64,000 bases of DNA from Paenibacillus_L residui (GCF_042677205.1 NZ_JBHTIU010000008.1:1-64000); one strand, 5' to 3'. Counted from the stretch's first letter, positions 23,770 through 33,208 are shown. The notes: generated by a model not told the origin, from the letters alone. Program-made: numbers and translations.

Positions 23770-24150
23770 AACGCCTGGGTTTGGAGTGGGCATGGGATCT
23801 AACTGGATTTCATCAGATTGTTGAAAAAGCATCTACGCTCTCGTATCCATCTCTTGAGTAATCAAAATAAAGATACAGATGCGCGAAGGTTGGCGCGAAC
23901 GAGTGCGTTTTTGTACGAAAAATCGTACAGATAGACATGCGTTGCCGCGAATGTCCTGCATTTGTATGAAATATCGTCCAAACAGCCGTGCACAGCCGTG
24001 AATGTCTTGCTTTTGTATGAAATATCGTACAAATGACGAAAATTTCCGCGACCGATTTTTTCAACAGTCTGAGTAGTTCCATCTATTCTAGTCCATCTGC
24101 CCCATTCGCTCCAATTTACCTACACAAAATACAGTTAGCCTCATTCATGG
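23770..24150 (+). repeat. Dispersed intergenic repeat, copy 2, split by an insertion
   Basis: 23770-23813 repeats the left part of the 20957 element (CCTGGGTTTGGAGTGGGC, TCTAACTGGATTTCAT) and 24072-24150 resembles its continuation. The MITE-like element at 23814-24071 separates the two parts. Confidence 0.6.
23814..24071 (+). mobile_element. MITE-like element with internal 51-bp hairpin repeats
   Basis: 258 bases bounded by inverted ends CAGATTGTTGAAAAA and TTTTTTCAACAGTCTG. Inside are three imperfect tandem units of about 51 bases, each starting G(C/T)GAA and carrying the palindrome TTTGTACGA-N4-TCGTACAAA or a close variant. No transposase is encoded. A minus-strand frame shows a repeated 17-residue peptide (CTIFHTKARHS), explained by the DNA repeats. 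No clear target-site duplication. Confidence 0.65.
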
Positions 24151-24181
24151 ATTCTTTTGGATTGCTCGAAAACACCGTTTT

Positions 24182-24216
24182 TGGATATATATAACCAATC
24201 CATCTATTGATATACT
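24182..24216 (+). promoter_or_regulatory. serA promoter with MocR-type operator
   Basis: TGGAT (24182-24186), 11 bases, ATCCA (24198-24202), eight bases, TATACT -10 (24211-24216). The same inverted repeat with the same two spacings occurs at 30651-30685. No -35 box is evident, so activation is likely. Confidence 0.7.
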
Positions 24217-24328
24217 AGCATAGTGTTCTTCATCCATGCAATGTGACACAGGCTGAACAATTCCTAAGTACAAGCCCGCAATTTAACTGACGTACAGTCT
24301 GTTTGTACATAGAGAAGGAGGAATGTCG

Positions 24329-25921
24329 ATGTTTAAAGTTTTGGTATCGGATCCGATCAGTGATTTTGGATTGCAGCAACTGACGCGTGCTGCGGATGTG
24401 GAAGTCGACAAAATAACAGGACTCGGCGAGGAAGAGCTTATTTCCATTATCCGTCCCTATGATGCGCTGCTCGTCCGTTCTCAAACGAAAGTCACTCGGC
24501 GTATCGTGGAAGCCGGTGTTCAATTGAAAGTCATTGGCCGGGCAGGGGTTGGTGTGGATAACATTGATTTGGATGCTGCAACGAGCCAAGGAATTGTCGT
24601 GGTCAATGCACCCGATGGCAATACGGTCACAACGTGCGAGCATACCTTTGCGATGATGATGGCATTGGCCCGGCATATTCCGCAGGCCTATGCCCAAACC
24701 GTTGCCGGGCATTGGGACCGCAAATCATTCCTTGGCGTTGAATTGCGACACAAGATACTCGGTGTGCTCGGGCTTGGCCGAATTGGGATCGAAGTGGCCA
24801 AACGCGCAGCGGCTTTTGGGATGACCGTTATCGGCTACGATCCCTTTCTACCTGAAGAAAAGGCAAACAAACTGGGCATCAAGCTGACGACAGTAGATGA
24901 AGTCATACGGACAGCTGATTTCATGACCGTTCATACGCCGCTAACGAATGAAACGCATCATATGATTGCGGGACCGCAATTTGACGTCATGAAACGGGGA
25001 ATGCGGATCGTCAACTGCGCCCGCGGGGGGATTATTGACGAGGCGGCTCTTGTTGAGGCGCTCGACGAAGGGATTGTGGCAGGCGCCGCTTTTGATGTAT
25101 TTGAACACGAGCCTCCGGCGCCGGATCACCCGTTCTTAAGGCATCCCAAAATAATTGTTACCCCGCACTTGGGCGCGTCTACTTTGGAAGCACAAGAGAA
25201 TGTAGCCGTTGATGTCTCCGAGCAAGTCATCCATATCCTGCGGCATGAACCGTTTAAAAATGCAGTCAATATGCCGGCCGTTCCGACCGACTTGCTGAAC
25301 AAATTACAACCCTACTTCACATTGTGCGAACAATTGGGAAAAGCGATTGCCCAGATGACCGATGGCGCCGTATGTCAAGTCACAGTCGAATGTTCAGGCG
25401 AACTTGCTGATCTGGATATATCGCCACTAACCCCTTATGTGATTAAAGGTATACTTTCTCACCATCTCGGTGCGGAACAAGTCAATGTCGTCAATGCCAT
25501 TCACTTGGCGAAGTTTCGTGACATTCATCTTGTGGAGCGCAAATCTCTGTTAACCCAAAGCTCGTCCAGCGAGATTACGATTCGATTAAAGACGGCAATC
25601 GAGGAGAGATGGGTGACAGGGTCTGCGCTGCCCAGCGTCGGGGAACGTCTTGTCCGAATCGGTCCCTATCCGGTTGAAATTTCACCTGATGGATTTGTTT
25701 TGTTAATTTCACAGAAGGATAGGCCGGGCATCATTGGGCGTGTTGGAACATTGCTCGGGGATAGCGGCATTAATATTGCCACGATGCAAGTGGGCCGCAA
25801 CGAAGCTGGCGGTTCGGCGGTCATGATATTAAAAATCGATAAAAAAGCACCCAAGAACGTGATGGAATCGTTATACGCAATACCGGAAATTAAGCGCGTA
25901 CGGGAGATCGCCTTTGATTAA
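24329..25921 (+). CDS. serA: D-3-phosphoglycerate dehydrogenase
   Basis: 530 residues, the long form. Substrate and NAD domains (about 1-310) include GRAGVGVDNIDL, the dinucleotide motif LGLGRIG and the catalytic Arg, Glu and His (NCARGGIIDE, PHLGAST). Then an allosteric substrate-binding domain and a C-terminal ACT domain (from about 455, RPGIIGRVGTLLGDSG) for serine feedback. Catalyses the first step of serine synthesis. ATG 24329 follows AAGGAGG by seven bases; an ATG two codons earlier is too close. Shares an operator with the mocR/serC region. Confidence 0.93.
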   Translation: MFKVLVSDPISDFGLQQLTRAADVEVDKITGLGEEELISIIRPYDALLVRSQTKVTRRIVEAGVQLKVIGRAGVGVDNIDLDAATSQGIVVVNAPDGNTVTTCEHTFAMMMALARHIPQAYAQTVAGHWDRKSFLGVELRHKILGVLGLGRIGIEVAKRAAAFGMTVIGYDPFLPEEKANKLGIKLTTVDEVIRTADFMTVHTPLTNETHHMIAGPQFDVMKRGMRIVNCARGGIIDEAALVEALDEGIVAGAAFDVFEHEPPAPDHPFLRHPKIIVTPHLGASTLEAQENVAVDVSEQVIHILRHEPFKNAVNMPAVPTDLLNKLQPYFTLCEQLGKAIAQMTDGAVCQVTVECSGELADLDISPLTPYVIKGILSHHLGAEQVNVVNAIHLAKFRDIHLVERKSLLTQSSSSEITIRLKTAIEERWVTGSALPSVGERLVRIGPYPVEISPDGFVLLISQKDRPGIIGRVGTLLGDSGINIATMQVGRNEAGGSAVMILKIDKKAPKNVMESLYAIPEIKRVREIAFD

Positions 25922-26007
25922 TTTAACAATGTGGCGGATAAAGGGATGCAGGGAGCCTAAATTAACAGGATCATTTACAAACGTGGAGTAGAAAGAGGGT
26001 AAGAGAC

Positions 26008-26629
26008 ATGGGGAATCCAGTTGAAGAGAATCTCAAAACCGTGAAACAGCAGATGAAATTGGCATGCCGAGCTTCCGGGCGCAAGATCGAGGACGTGCAA
26101 TTGTTGTTGGCGACCAAAACCGTACCGCTTGAAAAGCTGCAAATGGCCATGCAAGCGGGTGCAGCTCTCTTTGGAGAAAACAAAGCGCAGGAACTGCGGG
26201 GGAAATTTCCACTTATGCAGCAGTATAATCAGGTGGAATGGCATTTTATCGGACATCTGCAAACGAATAAAGTAAAGGACGTTATCAAATATGTTACGCT
26301 CATTCATTCTGTGGACCGTTTGAAATTGGGGCAGGTTTTGCACAATCAGCTCGTTAAAGAAAACAAGACTATGGATATTCTGATACAAATCAATACGTCC
26401 TACGAAGAAAGCAAATTTGGCGCTCCGCCGGAATCGGCATTGGAATTGGCTTAGGGAGAAGAAGCTTCCACGGGTAGAAATGGATATCCTCTCCATGGGC
26501 ATGTCTGGTGATTTTAAGGTAGCCATCGAAGAAGGAGCTACCATCATTCGCGTAGGAACAAGTGTATTCGGCCAACGTTACTTGCCGGACAGTTATTACT
26601 GGAATGAAGACGCGAGTCAGGTCGATTAG
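26008..26629 (+). pseudogene. YggS-family PLP homeostasis protein, broken
   Basis: The first frame gives LLLATKTVPLEKL (PLP lysine), GENKAQEL and EWHFIGHLQTNKVKD, then stops at 26454. The C-terminal part (LPRVEMDILSMGMSGDF, GATIIRVGTSVFGQR) is in another frame from about 26457. Roughly 30-40 residues of the barrel between them are missing, so this is a deletion plus frameshift rather than programmed shifting. The intact family (about 225 residues) buffers pyridoxal phosphate. Confidence 0.85.
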
Positions 26630-26650
26630 GGGAGAGGCAGGAGAAAAGAT

Positions 26651-27880
26651 ATGAACACAACATCACCTTCGCTGCGCGGCCGTGATTGGATATCGCCGAC
26701 CATAGCCGCTTTAATATCTGTCATTGTCAACTATGGGGGCACCTTTATTCTCGTGTTTCAGGCAGCAAAAGTCGCAGGCCTAAGTCCCGAAATGACCGCC
26801 TCATGGATATGGTCGATCTCCATTGGTGTAGGTATAACCGGGATATGGCTAAGTTATCGATACCGGGAACCAATTATTACGGCTTGGTCAACACCAGGTG
26901 TGGCATTTCTCGTTTCGGCATTAGCGGTAACCCCTTATCCGGAAGCCATTGGCGCTTACATTATCTCGGCTCTAGCATTTATTGTTCTAGGGTTATCGGG
27001 CATGTTTGAACGTTTCGTCCGGCTTATTCCTTCGGGTATCGCTTCCGGGCTGCTAGCAGGCATTTTACTGCAGTTTGGCATTTCGGCCTTCGGAGGGGTG
27101 CAAGTTGACCCATTGCTTGTCGTTATACTGTTTGCCGCTTATGTCGTGCTGAGACGGTTTACATCCCGCTATGCGATTGTAGGCATACTGGCCATCGGAC
27201 TGGTGCATTTGATCAGTACGGGGAAAGCGGATTTCAGCACGATCCGATTGGCGATTGCCTCACCCGTATTTGTCGTTCCGGAGTTTTCGTTACATGCCAT
27301 ACTGGGCGTTGCATTGCCGTTGTTTATTATTACATTGACGGGACAATACATGCCTGGAATGCTCGTATTGCGGAATGATGGGTTTAAGACGAGCGCGAAT
27401 CCGATTTTGACCATAACGGGTTTGGGCTCGCTTCTTGCAGCGCCATTCGGCTCGCACGCTTTTAATGTAGCAGCTATTACAGCAGCGATTTGCACAGGGA
27501 AGGATGCGCATGAGGATTCGACAAAACGTTATATTGCAGGCATTGCCTGTGGCATTTTCTATATTGTTGTCGGCATTTTTGGCGTGACATTGGCCGCTTT
27601 ATTTCTGATCCTTCCTGCAACCTTTATTGCAACGTTAGCGGGATTGGCATTGCTTGGCACCATTGGCGGCAGCCTTGCGGGCGCTTTAACGGATCCGAAG
27701 GGACGCGAGACCGCATTGATTACATTTTTAGCAACAGCCGCGAATGTGACCTTGCTTGGTGTCGGCGGCGCATTTTGGGGACTTGTCGCGGGTTTGGCAG
27801 CACATCTGTTTATTCATGGGAAATTTCACAAAAAGCAATACAGACCGAGTGGAGTGCAACAAGCCGAACAAAAACAATAG
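26651..27880 (+). CDS. BenE-family benzoate/H+ symporter-like protein
   Basis: 409 residues, about 12 hydrophobic segments. ISVIVNYGGTFILVFQAA, STPGVAFL and GLLAGILLQFG are typical of BenE-family carriers. No benzoate catabolic genes are nearby; the gene sits inside a serine/PLP cluster, so it may carry another carboxylate. GGAGAGGCAGG precedes the ATG, and the gene starts 21 bases after the yggS relic. Confidence 0.85.
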   Translation: MNTTSPSLRGRDWISPTIAALISVIVNYGGTFILVFQAAKVAGLSPEMTASWIWSISIGVGITGIWLSYRYREPIITAWSTPGVAFLVSALAVTPYPEAIGAYIISALAFIVLGLSGMFERFVRLIPSGIASGLLAGILLQFGISAFGGVQVDPLLVVILFAAYVVLRRFTSRYAIVGILAIGLVHLISTGKADFSTIRLAIASPVFVVPEFSLHAILGVALPLFIITLTGQYMPGMLVLRNDGFKTSANPILTITGLGSLLAAPFGSHAFNVAAITAAICTGKDAHEDSTKRYIAGIACGIFYIVVGIFGVTLAALFLILPATFIATLAGLALLGTIGGSLAGALTDPKGRETALITFLATAANVTLLGVGGAFWGLVAGLAAHLFIHGKFHKKQYRPSGVQQAEQKQ

Positions 27881-27914
27881 GAGTCGGGAAATAATTTATA
27901 AGAAAGTGGTGGTT

Positions 27915-29105
27915 ATGCTGAGGAAGAGTTATTTATTTCCTACCTATAATAAATTCCCGCTCACACTGGTGAAGGGAAATCAAACGACACTGTGGGATGA
28001 TGAAGGGAAATCCTATTTGGATTTTATGACGGGCCTCGCCGTTTGTAATTTGGGTCACGTCCCGGATCGGGTAAAGGCGCGAATTCAGGAACAACTGGAG
28101 CAATTATGGCATGTATCCAATTTGTTTCATATCCCGACGCAGGAAGAGCTTGCCGAGAAACTTGCGGCAATCAGCTGTGCGGATCTCGTTTTTTTCTGTA
28201 ATAGCGGCGCTGAAGCAAACGAAGCGGCTATCAAATGTGCTCGCAGGTATCACCAACGTGTGCTTGGGAATGAGAGATACGAAATTATTACGTTTGAACA
28301 ATCGTTCCATGGCCGTACACTTGCGACCTTGACTGCTACAGGACAAGAGAAAGTCAAGGATGGCTATCTTCCACTTCCGGAAGGGTTTGTGCATGCCCGC
28401 TTTAATGATATCCAGAGTGTAAGAAGCAGGATTACGCAGAAAACGGCTGCTGTCATGCTGGAACTGGTGCAGGGAGAGAGCGGCGTTCATCTTGCGGAAC
28501 GAGAATTCGTGCTTGAACTGGCCAAGTTGTGCGAGGAAAAGGGAATTCTCCTGATCGTCGATGAAGTGCAAACCGGAATAGGAAGAACGGGGAGCATGTT
28601 TGCCTACGAGCATTATGGAATCGAGCCGGATATTATCACGCTGGCGAAGGGATTGGCTAGCGGTCTGCCGATTGGGGCTATGATGGGAAAGGCAAAACTA
28701 GAGGGTGCCTTTTCAGCCGGAAGCCATGCATCCACGTTTGGCGGTTCACCTCTTCCCACGGCAGCCGGGCTGGCGACTATTGAAACATTGATGGAGGACG
28801 GGTTGTTCGAACGGGCAAAAAAAGCGGGGGCGTATGCCTTGGACAAGCTGGAAAATGATTTAAAAGTTTATCCTGTCATTCGTGCAGTACGGGGGTTAGG
28901 ACTGCTCATTGGTATTGAGTGTTCGGAACCTGTTGCGCCAATCATTCAGAAATTACATCAGAACGGACTGCTTGTCTTGCCGGGAGGAACCCACGTGATC
29001 CGATTGATGCCAAGTTTATACGTAACCAGCGACGAAATAGATCAAGCGGTCCATATATTAGGTCATGTTCTGAAGGAACCGGACGGCAGCACGAATGGAC
29101 TATAA
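27915..29105 (+). CDS. Class III aminotransferase, acetylornithine/ArgD-like
   Basis: 396 residues. FFCNSGAEANEAAIK, FHGRTL, VDEVQTGIGRTG and the PLP lysine in TLAKGLASGLPIG match acetylornithine or succinyldiaminopimelate transaminases. The pathway is not certain because no arginine genes adjoin; the context (serA, mocR, serC) suggests a regulon of PLP-dependent or amino-acid enzymes. ATG 27915 is the first credible start; the site before it (GTGGTGG) is weak. Confidence 0.84.
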   Translation: MLRKSYLFPTYNKFPLTLVKGNQTTLWDDEGKSYLDFMTGLAVCNLGHVPDRVKARIQEQLEQLWHVSNLFHIPTQEELAEKLAAISCADLVFFCNSGAEANEAAIKCARRYHQRVLGNERYEIITFEQSFHGRTLATLTATGQEKVKDGYLPLPEGFVHARFNDIQSVRSRITQKTAAVMLELVQGESGVHLAEREFVLELAKLCEEKGILLIVDEVQTGIGRTGSMFAYEHYGIEPDIITLAKGLASGLPIGAMMGKAKLEGAFSAGSHASTFGGSPLPTAAGLATIETLMEDGLFERAKKAGAYALDKLENDLKVYPVIRAVRGLGLLIGIECSEPVAPIIQKLHQNGLLVLPGGTHVIRLMPSLYVTSDEIDQAVHILGHVLKEPDGSTNGL

Positions 29106-29163
29106 GTAAGGGTGAAATCGGGCGTATGATGGAAACATGAATGCTTCCGCGGGGATGCCTGTA

Positions 29164-30594
29164 TCATAAAAGCATCCCCGCCAGACGAAAAATGCCTTCT
29201 TCAATGGCGGTTTCATCTACTTTAGCAAAACCGAGTACCCATCCTTTTCGATCGCTTTCCAAACAATACTTGCTAAGCGGATAAACCCGGATTCCTTGTT
29301 CGAGCGCTAAGTTAGTCGCGGCTTCTTCGTCAAACGATGATTCAGCCTCAAGAAGCATATGCAATCCCGTTTCTACGCCGCTTAATGTGAAGCGTTCACT
29401 CAGGCCTGACGTGATGATGGCCTTCGTCATGGCCTCGTGTCTGCGCCGATATACATTTCGAACTCGTCTCATATGACGCATGAAATGACCATGCTCGATA
29501 AAATGAGCAAGCGTTAATTGCTCCATAATCGGAAGATGACGATAGGTTAATTCATGGACCTTAGCTAACTGTCGAATGGCCTCTTTGGGACCGATGATTG
29601 CCGATATCCGAATACCGGGAGCAATCATTTTGGAAAAACTCATCATATACAACGTGTTCTGAGGTTGCTGGCTGAACAAGGTTGGAAGCGGATCGCCGCG
29701 ATATCGAAATTCGCTGTCGTAATCATCCTCCACAATCCAAAACCGATGCTCGGCGGCCATGTGCAACAATTGTTGTCTGCGAGGCTCCGACATAATGACT
29801 CCGACCGCACATTGGTGCGATGGCGTAACAAACACAAGTTTGGACCCAGTCGGAAGGCGGTCTACGCAAAGCCCGTACTCGTCGACCGGAACGGGGACAA
29901 CTTGCATACGCCGATACTTCATCGCCATCCAGGCAGCAGGGAAGCCGGGATCTTCAACCGAAACCGTTTCTCCTTCATGTAAAAGGGCTTGGGCGATCAA
30001 ATCGATGCTATGTTGTGCGCCCGAGGTTAATAGGATTTGATCGGTATTCACATGAACGCCTCGTTCAAGTGACAAATAACGTTGAATCTGTTCTCGGAGC
30101 GGCAGGAATCCATAGGCGTCGCCGTAAGCCCAACTGTCCAGGTCTGTTTCTGCGGAGGCCTGTAAAAAGGATTGCCTCCAGTTTCTTTGAAAATGTTCAT
30201 CCAAATACGGCTCATGAGGACTGAAATCGATCTCTGCTTTTTGATTGTCTTTATCTCCGAACCAACTGTGCAAATGGCCGACTGCAGCGTTTAATAAAGG
30301 CAATTCGGGAGGGACGAGTTCTTCGATAATAGCATCCTCTGAAGGGCGGGCCGCATAGGTCCACTCGCTAACTCTCGTCCCGCCGCGGCGAGAGGTTACG
30401 GTATACCCGCGGCTGAATAATTCCTCGTAAACAGTCTGTATGGTGGAACGGGAAACGCCAATCAATTGAGCGAGTTCGCGGGAGGGGAGCAGTAATTCGC
30501 CGGGCGGCCATTTCCCGGTTGTAATATTATGGATCGCTTGGTCCAGCAGCTGCTGCCAAATGGGACGTTTATCATCCCGGTTCACTTTTAGCAT
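29164..30594 (-). CDS. MocR/PdxR-type regulator (GntR HTH fused to aminotransferase fold)
   Basis: 476 residues. An N-terminal GntR winged helix (about 10-80, LPSRELAQLIGVSRSTIQTV) is linked to a class I aminotransferase-like domain with EDDYDSEFRY and the PLP lysine in SFSKMIAPGIR. Such proteins sense PLP, often with an amino acid, and control vitamin B6 or amino-acid genes. ATG 30594 follows GGAGG by seven bases; an upstream GTG overlaps that site. The TGGAT-N11-ATCCA site lies 57 bases upstream, in the divergent region. Confidence 0.88.
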   Translation of the reverse strand: MLKVNRDDKRPIWQQLLDQAIHNITTGKWPPGELLLPSRELAQLIGVSRSTIQTVYEELFSRGYTVTSRRGGTRVSEWTYAARPSEDAIIEELVPPELPLLNAAVGHLHSWFGDKDNQKAEIDFSPHEPYLDEHFQRNWRQSFLQASAETDLDSWAYGDAYGFLPLREQIQRYLSLERGVHVNTDQILLTSGAQHSIDLIAQALLHEGETVSVEDPGFPAAWMAMKYRRMQVVPVPVDEYGLCVDRLPTGSKLVFVTPSHQCAVGVIMSEPRRQQLLHMAAEHRFWIVEDDYDSEFRYRGDPLPTLFSQQPQNTLYMMSFSKMIAPGIRISAIIGPKEAIRQLAKVHELTYRHLPIMEQLTLAHFIEHGHFMRHMRRVRNVYRRRHEAMTKAIITSGLSERFTLSGVETGLHMLLEAESSFDEEAATNLALEQGIRVYPLSKYCLESDRKGWVLGFAKVDETAIEEGIFRLAGMLL

Positions 30595-30650
30595 TCGATT
30601 CACCTCCAGTATTTCTACTGAAATTATGGATTGTTGAAATCACGTATATA

Positions 30651-30685
30651 TGGATGGTTTATATCAATCCATTGATTGATATACT
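30651..30685 (+). promoter_or_regulatory. MocR operator and promoter toward glyA remnant/serC
   Basis: TGGAT (30651-30655), 11 bases, ATCCA (30667-30671), eight bases, TATACT (30680-30685): identical geometry to the serA promoter. It fires toward serC (377 bases away) and lies between mocR and its likely targets. Confidence 0.7.
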
Positions 30686-30853
30686 ATCATGACAATCGTC
30701 GCTTTAGCAACACGATAGGATTAGATATAACGAATTTTGCATATCTAATCAGAAATTTTTGCAATCGGGAGAATTAACCGATCCCTTCCTCCGTAGGACA
30801 AGAATTAACAATTAGGCAACGAAATAACTGATAGAGAGGAACATAATCATGCC

Positions 30854-30982
30854 GAGTTCAAATCATATGTGGAGAAAACTATTAACAATTCCCTAATATT
30901 GGAAGTAGCGCTAATGGATGAAGGGCTGACTGTTGCATCGGGAGGTACAGATAATCATATTGTTTTGGTTGATTTACGCTGA
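30854..30982 (+). pseudogene. Serine hydroxymethyltransferase (glyA) fragment
   Basis: A 42-codon stretch encodes FKSYVEKTINNSLILEVAL and VASGGTDNHIVLVDLR, the segment of SHMT just after the PLP lysine domain (family consensus SGGTDNHLLLVDLR). It ends in a stop where SHMT should continue. Upstream of it, GAGAGGAAC and an ATG remain in another frame. Confidence 0.75.
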
Positions 30983-31062
30983 TGACGTCCCGTTTTTCTC
31001 AATATGAAGAACTTTAATTGTCTGATAGCACGAAAATTCGGTTAATTACGGGGGTGCAATCG

Positions 31063-32148
31063 ATGACTTACGCGTATAATTTCAATGCTGGTCCGGGAGC
31101 CTTGCCATCGGAAGTATTGCAAGAAGCACAGGAAGAATTACACAATTTTCAAGGGATCGGTGCATCGATACTGGAAATGTCCCATCGAAGTAAACCGTAC
31201 GAAGCCATTCATAATGAAGCGCAGCAATTGATTAAAGAACTGCTCGAGCTCTCTTCTGATTACGACGTTTTATTGTTACCGGGGGGAGCAAGCGCGCAAT
31301 TTTGTATGGTGCCGATCAATTTTTTGACCAAAGGAAAGACAGCAGGGTATGTAAACAGCGGAACATGGTCGGGAAAGGCGTGGAAAGAAGCGCAGAAAAT
31401 AGGGAAGACCCTCGTTCTGGCAAGCGGGGAAAAAGAATATTTCAAACGGTTGCCTGATCTAAACAACCTGGGTATTCCGAGGGAATTGGCTTATGTCCAC
31501 CTCACTTCAAACGAAACGATTGGCGGCATACAATACAAGAGCTTCCCTGATACCGGGGATGTTCCGCTTTTTGCGGATATGTCCAGCGACATCATGTCTC
31601 GACCCATCGAAGCATCGAAATTTGCACTTATATACGCAGGCGCACAGAAAAATATAGGGCCAGCAGGCGTCACCATTGTCATTGTCCACCGTCCTTTATT
31701 GGAGCGTATTCCCGAAGCTATCCCTGATATGTTAAGTTATAACGTACATGCCAAACATAATTCGTTGTTTAACACGCCGCCAGTTTTTTCAGTATATATG
31801 GTGAACCTCGTGTTGAAGTGGATTGTGAATCAGGGTGGATTACCGGAGATGGCCGCGCGCAATCGGCAGAAGGCGGATTTGCTTTATCATGTGATTGATA
31901 CTAGTGGCGGTTTTTATAGAGGATTGGCTCATAAGGACAGCAGATCCATGATGAATATTACTTTCGGTATATCCAGCCCGGAAATCGAAAATAAACTGCT
32001 TGTTGAACTGGAACAAGAAGGATTCATGGGATTAAAAGGACATCGAGATGCAGGGCATTTACGTGCTTCCGTTTATAATGCTGTACCTTACGAGCATTGC
32101 AAAACATTAGCGGAATTTCTTGCTGATTTCCAAAAGCGGAATGGTTGA
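31063..32148 (+). CDS. serC: Phosphoserine aminotransferase
   Basis: 361 residues, normal length. AYNFNAGPGALP at the N terminus, SHRSK, LPGGASAQF, and the PLP lysine in YAGAQKNIGPAG are diagnostic. Converts 3-phosphohydroxypyruvate to phosphoserine, the step after SerA. ATG 31063 (GGGGGTG eight bases upstream) is preferred to the in-frame TTG at 31018, which would add 15 non-homologous residues. Confidence 0.92.
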   Translation: MTYAYNFNAGPGALPSEVLQEAQEELHNFQGIGASILEMSHRSKPYEAIHNEAQQLIKELLELSSDYDVLLLPGGASAQFCMVPINFLTKGKTAGYVNSGTWSGKAWKEAQKIGKTLVLASGEKEYFKRLPDLNNLGIPRELAYVHLTSNETIGGIQYKSFPDTGDVPLFADMSSDIMSRPIEASKFALIYAGAQKNIGPAGVTIVIVHRPLLERIPEAIPDMLSYNVHAKHNSLFNTPPVFSVYMVNLVLKWIVNQGGLPEMAARNRQKADLLYHVIDTSGGFYRGLAHKDSRSMMNITFGISSPEIENKLLVELEQEGFMGLKGHRDAGHLRASVYNAVPYEHCKTLAEFLADFQKRNG

Positions 32149-32175
32149 GTTTAAATAATGGGAAAAGAGGCTGTA

Positions 32176-32403
32176 GTGCTCTGACGTTAATTTCTCTGAG
32201 TGTAAAACGGTTTGGATATTGTCAAAAGTATTCTTGATTTGTTCGTTCATGTTCTCGGGAATGTTACCGTTTCGATCCGCTCCGATTTGACCAGAAGTAA
32301 CATACAGCTCGGAATTTCTTGGAATTTTGGTAACATGAGTGTAGCTGCCTACCGGACCATGCATACCTTCAGGGTTTTTTCTTGTAATTTTGGAATTTTC
32401 CAT
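32176..32403 (-). pseudogene. RidA-family protein, 3'-truncated
   Basis: Minus-strand ATG 32403 (GGAGG 11 bases upstream) starts a RidA/YjgF-like N-terminal half: VTSGQIGADRNGNIPENM and IKNTFDNIQTVL. Homology stops at about 32176, and the frame runs on into the serC 3' end. The second half, with the catalytic Arg, is missing. RidA removes enamine intermediates of PLP enzymes, fitting the neighbourhood. Confidence 0.75.
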
Positions 32404-32488
32404 TATAAAACATACCTCCGCAATATAAGAATGTTCTGCCGTTTTTGACAATTCATTTTTGGACACACTTCACCCGTAATCATGAATT

Positions 32489-32554
32489 CTAGAAAAAAAC
32501 AGCAGTAGAGTATCCATATCCACAAGAAATAAACGCTAAAGATCTTTTCTTCAT
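32489..32554 (-). CDS. 21-residue ORF with good ribosome-binding site
   Basis: MKKRSLAFISCGYGYSTAVF plus one residue, preceded by AAAGGAG at ten bases. It may be the start of a gene cut short by rearrangement (the RidA remnant follows). No homology recognised. Confidence 0.3.
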   Translation of the reverse strand: MKKRSLAFISCGYGYSTAVFF

Positions 32555-32579
32555 GGATTGAACACTCCTTTCTTATTGA

Positions 32580-33176
32580 ATGCGAAGAGAAAAAATTTAC
32601 AGAATTATAAATATATATAGAGGAAATAAGCTTGGATGTCAATATCAATCGGACGCTCCTCCCTATACGGGGATTCCCGGTTACATTATATGCACGCTGG
32701 TTCCCAATGCATATACGCTGCCCCGTTTGAAGGCGGCTCTGGCACATGAAGTCAATCACAATGTTCGTTACCAGTACATCCAATGGGACCATACCGTCAC
32801 CTTGGGCGAGCTGATTGTCAGCGAAGGGCTGGCGGAAAATTTTGCGACTCAACTGTACGGGAAGGAGCTTCTCGGCCCTTGGGTTTCAAAGACGGATGCG
32901 GAAACACTGAATAGCCGGATCAAGCCCGTGTTGAAGGAACGGCTGCATATAACGGGTTTTGATCAAATAGCACCGTATCTATACGGCGACGAATTGACCA
33001 AACTCCAGAGCTCCACGCCGGTCGGTATGCCGTATTGCGCGGGCTATGCCTGCGGATATTATTTAGTACAATACTATTTACAAAAGACGGGAAAATCGAT
33101 CATAGAAGCGACCATAACCCCAGCGAATCAAATCCTGGACGAAGTCAGGGAATACTGGAATGAAACTTTGAATTGA
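32580..33176 (+). pseudogene. DUF2268-type putative Zn-protease, N-terminally truncated
   Basis: The frame encodes LKAALAHEVNHNVRYQY (zinc-binding HExxH motif), VSEGLAENFATQLYG and GYACGYYLVQYYLQKTG, as in DUF2268 proteins. These usually run about 250-290 residues; here the first ~18 residues look unrelated and the N-terminal third is missing. No ribosome-binding site at the first ATG. A shortened active form cannot be excluded. Confidence 0.65.
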
Positions 33177-33208
33177 CAGCATGAGGGATTGTTGTTAAAC
33201 TAATTAAA

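Noticed and set aside
23813..24082. A minus-strand protein with repeated CTIFHTKARHS units
   Set aside because: The peptide repeat is fully explained by the 51-bp DNA repeats of the MITE-like element; no start signals.
24217..24328. A serine T-box riboswitch before serA
   Set aside because: The leader is only about 110 bases, with no T-box TGGNACC-type motif and no terminator/antiterminator pair.
26008..26629. Programmed frameshift in the yggS-like gene
   Set aside because: No slippery site at the join, and a block of the barrel (roughly 30-40 residues) is missing, so deletion fits better.
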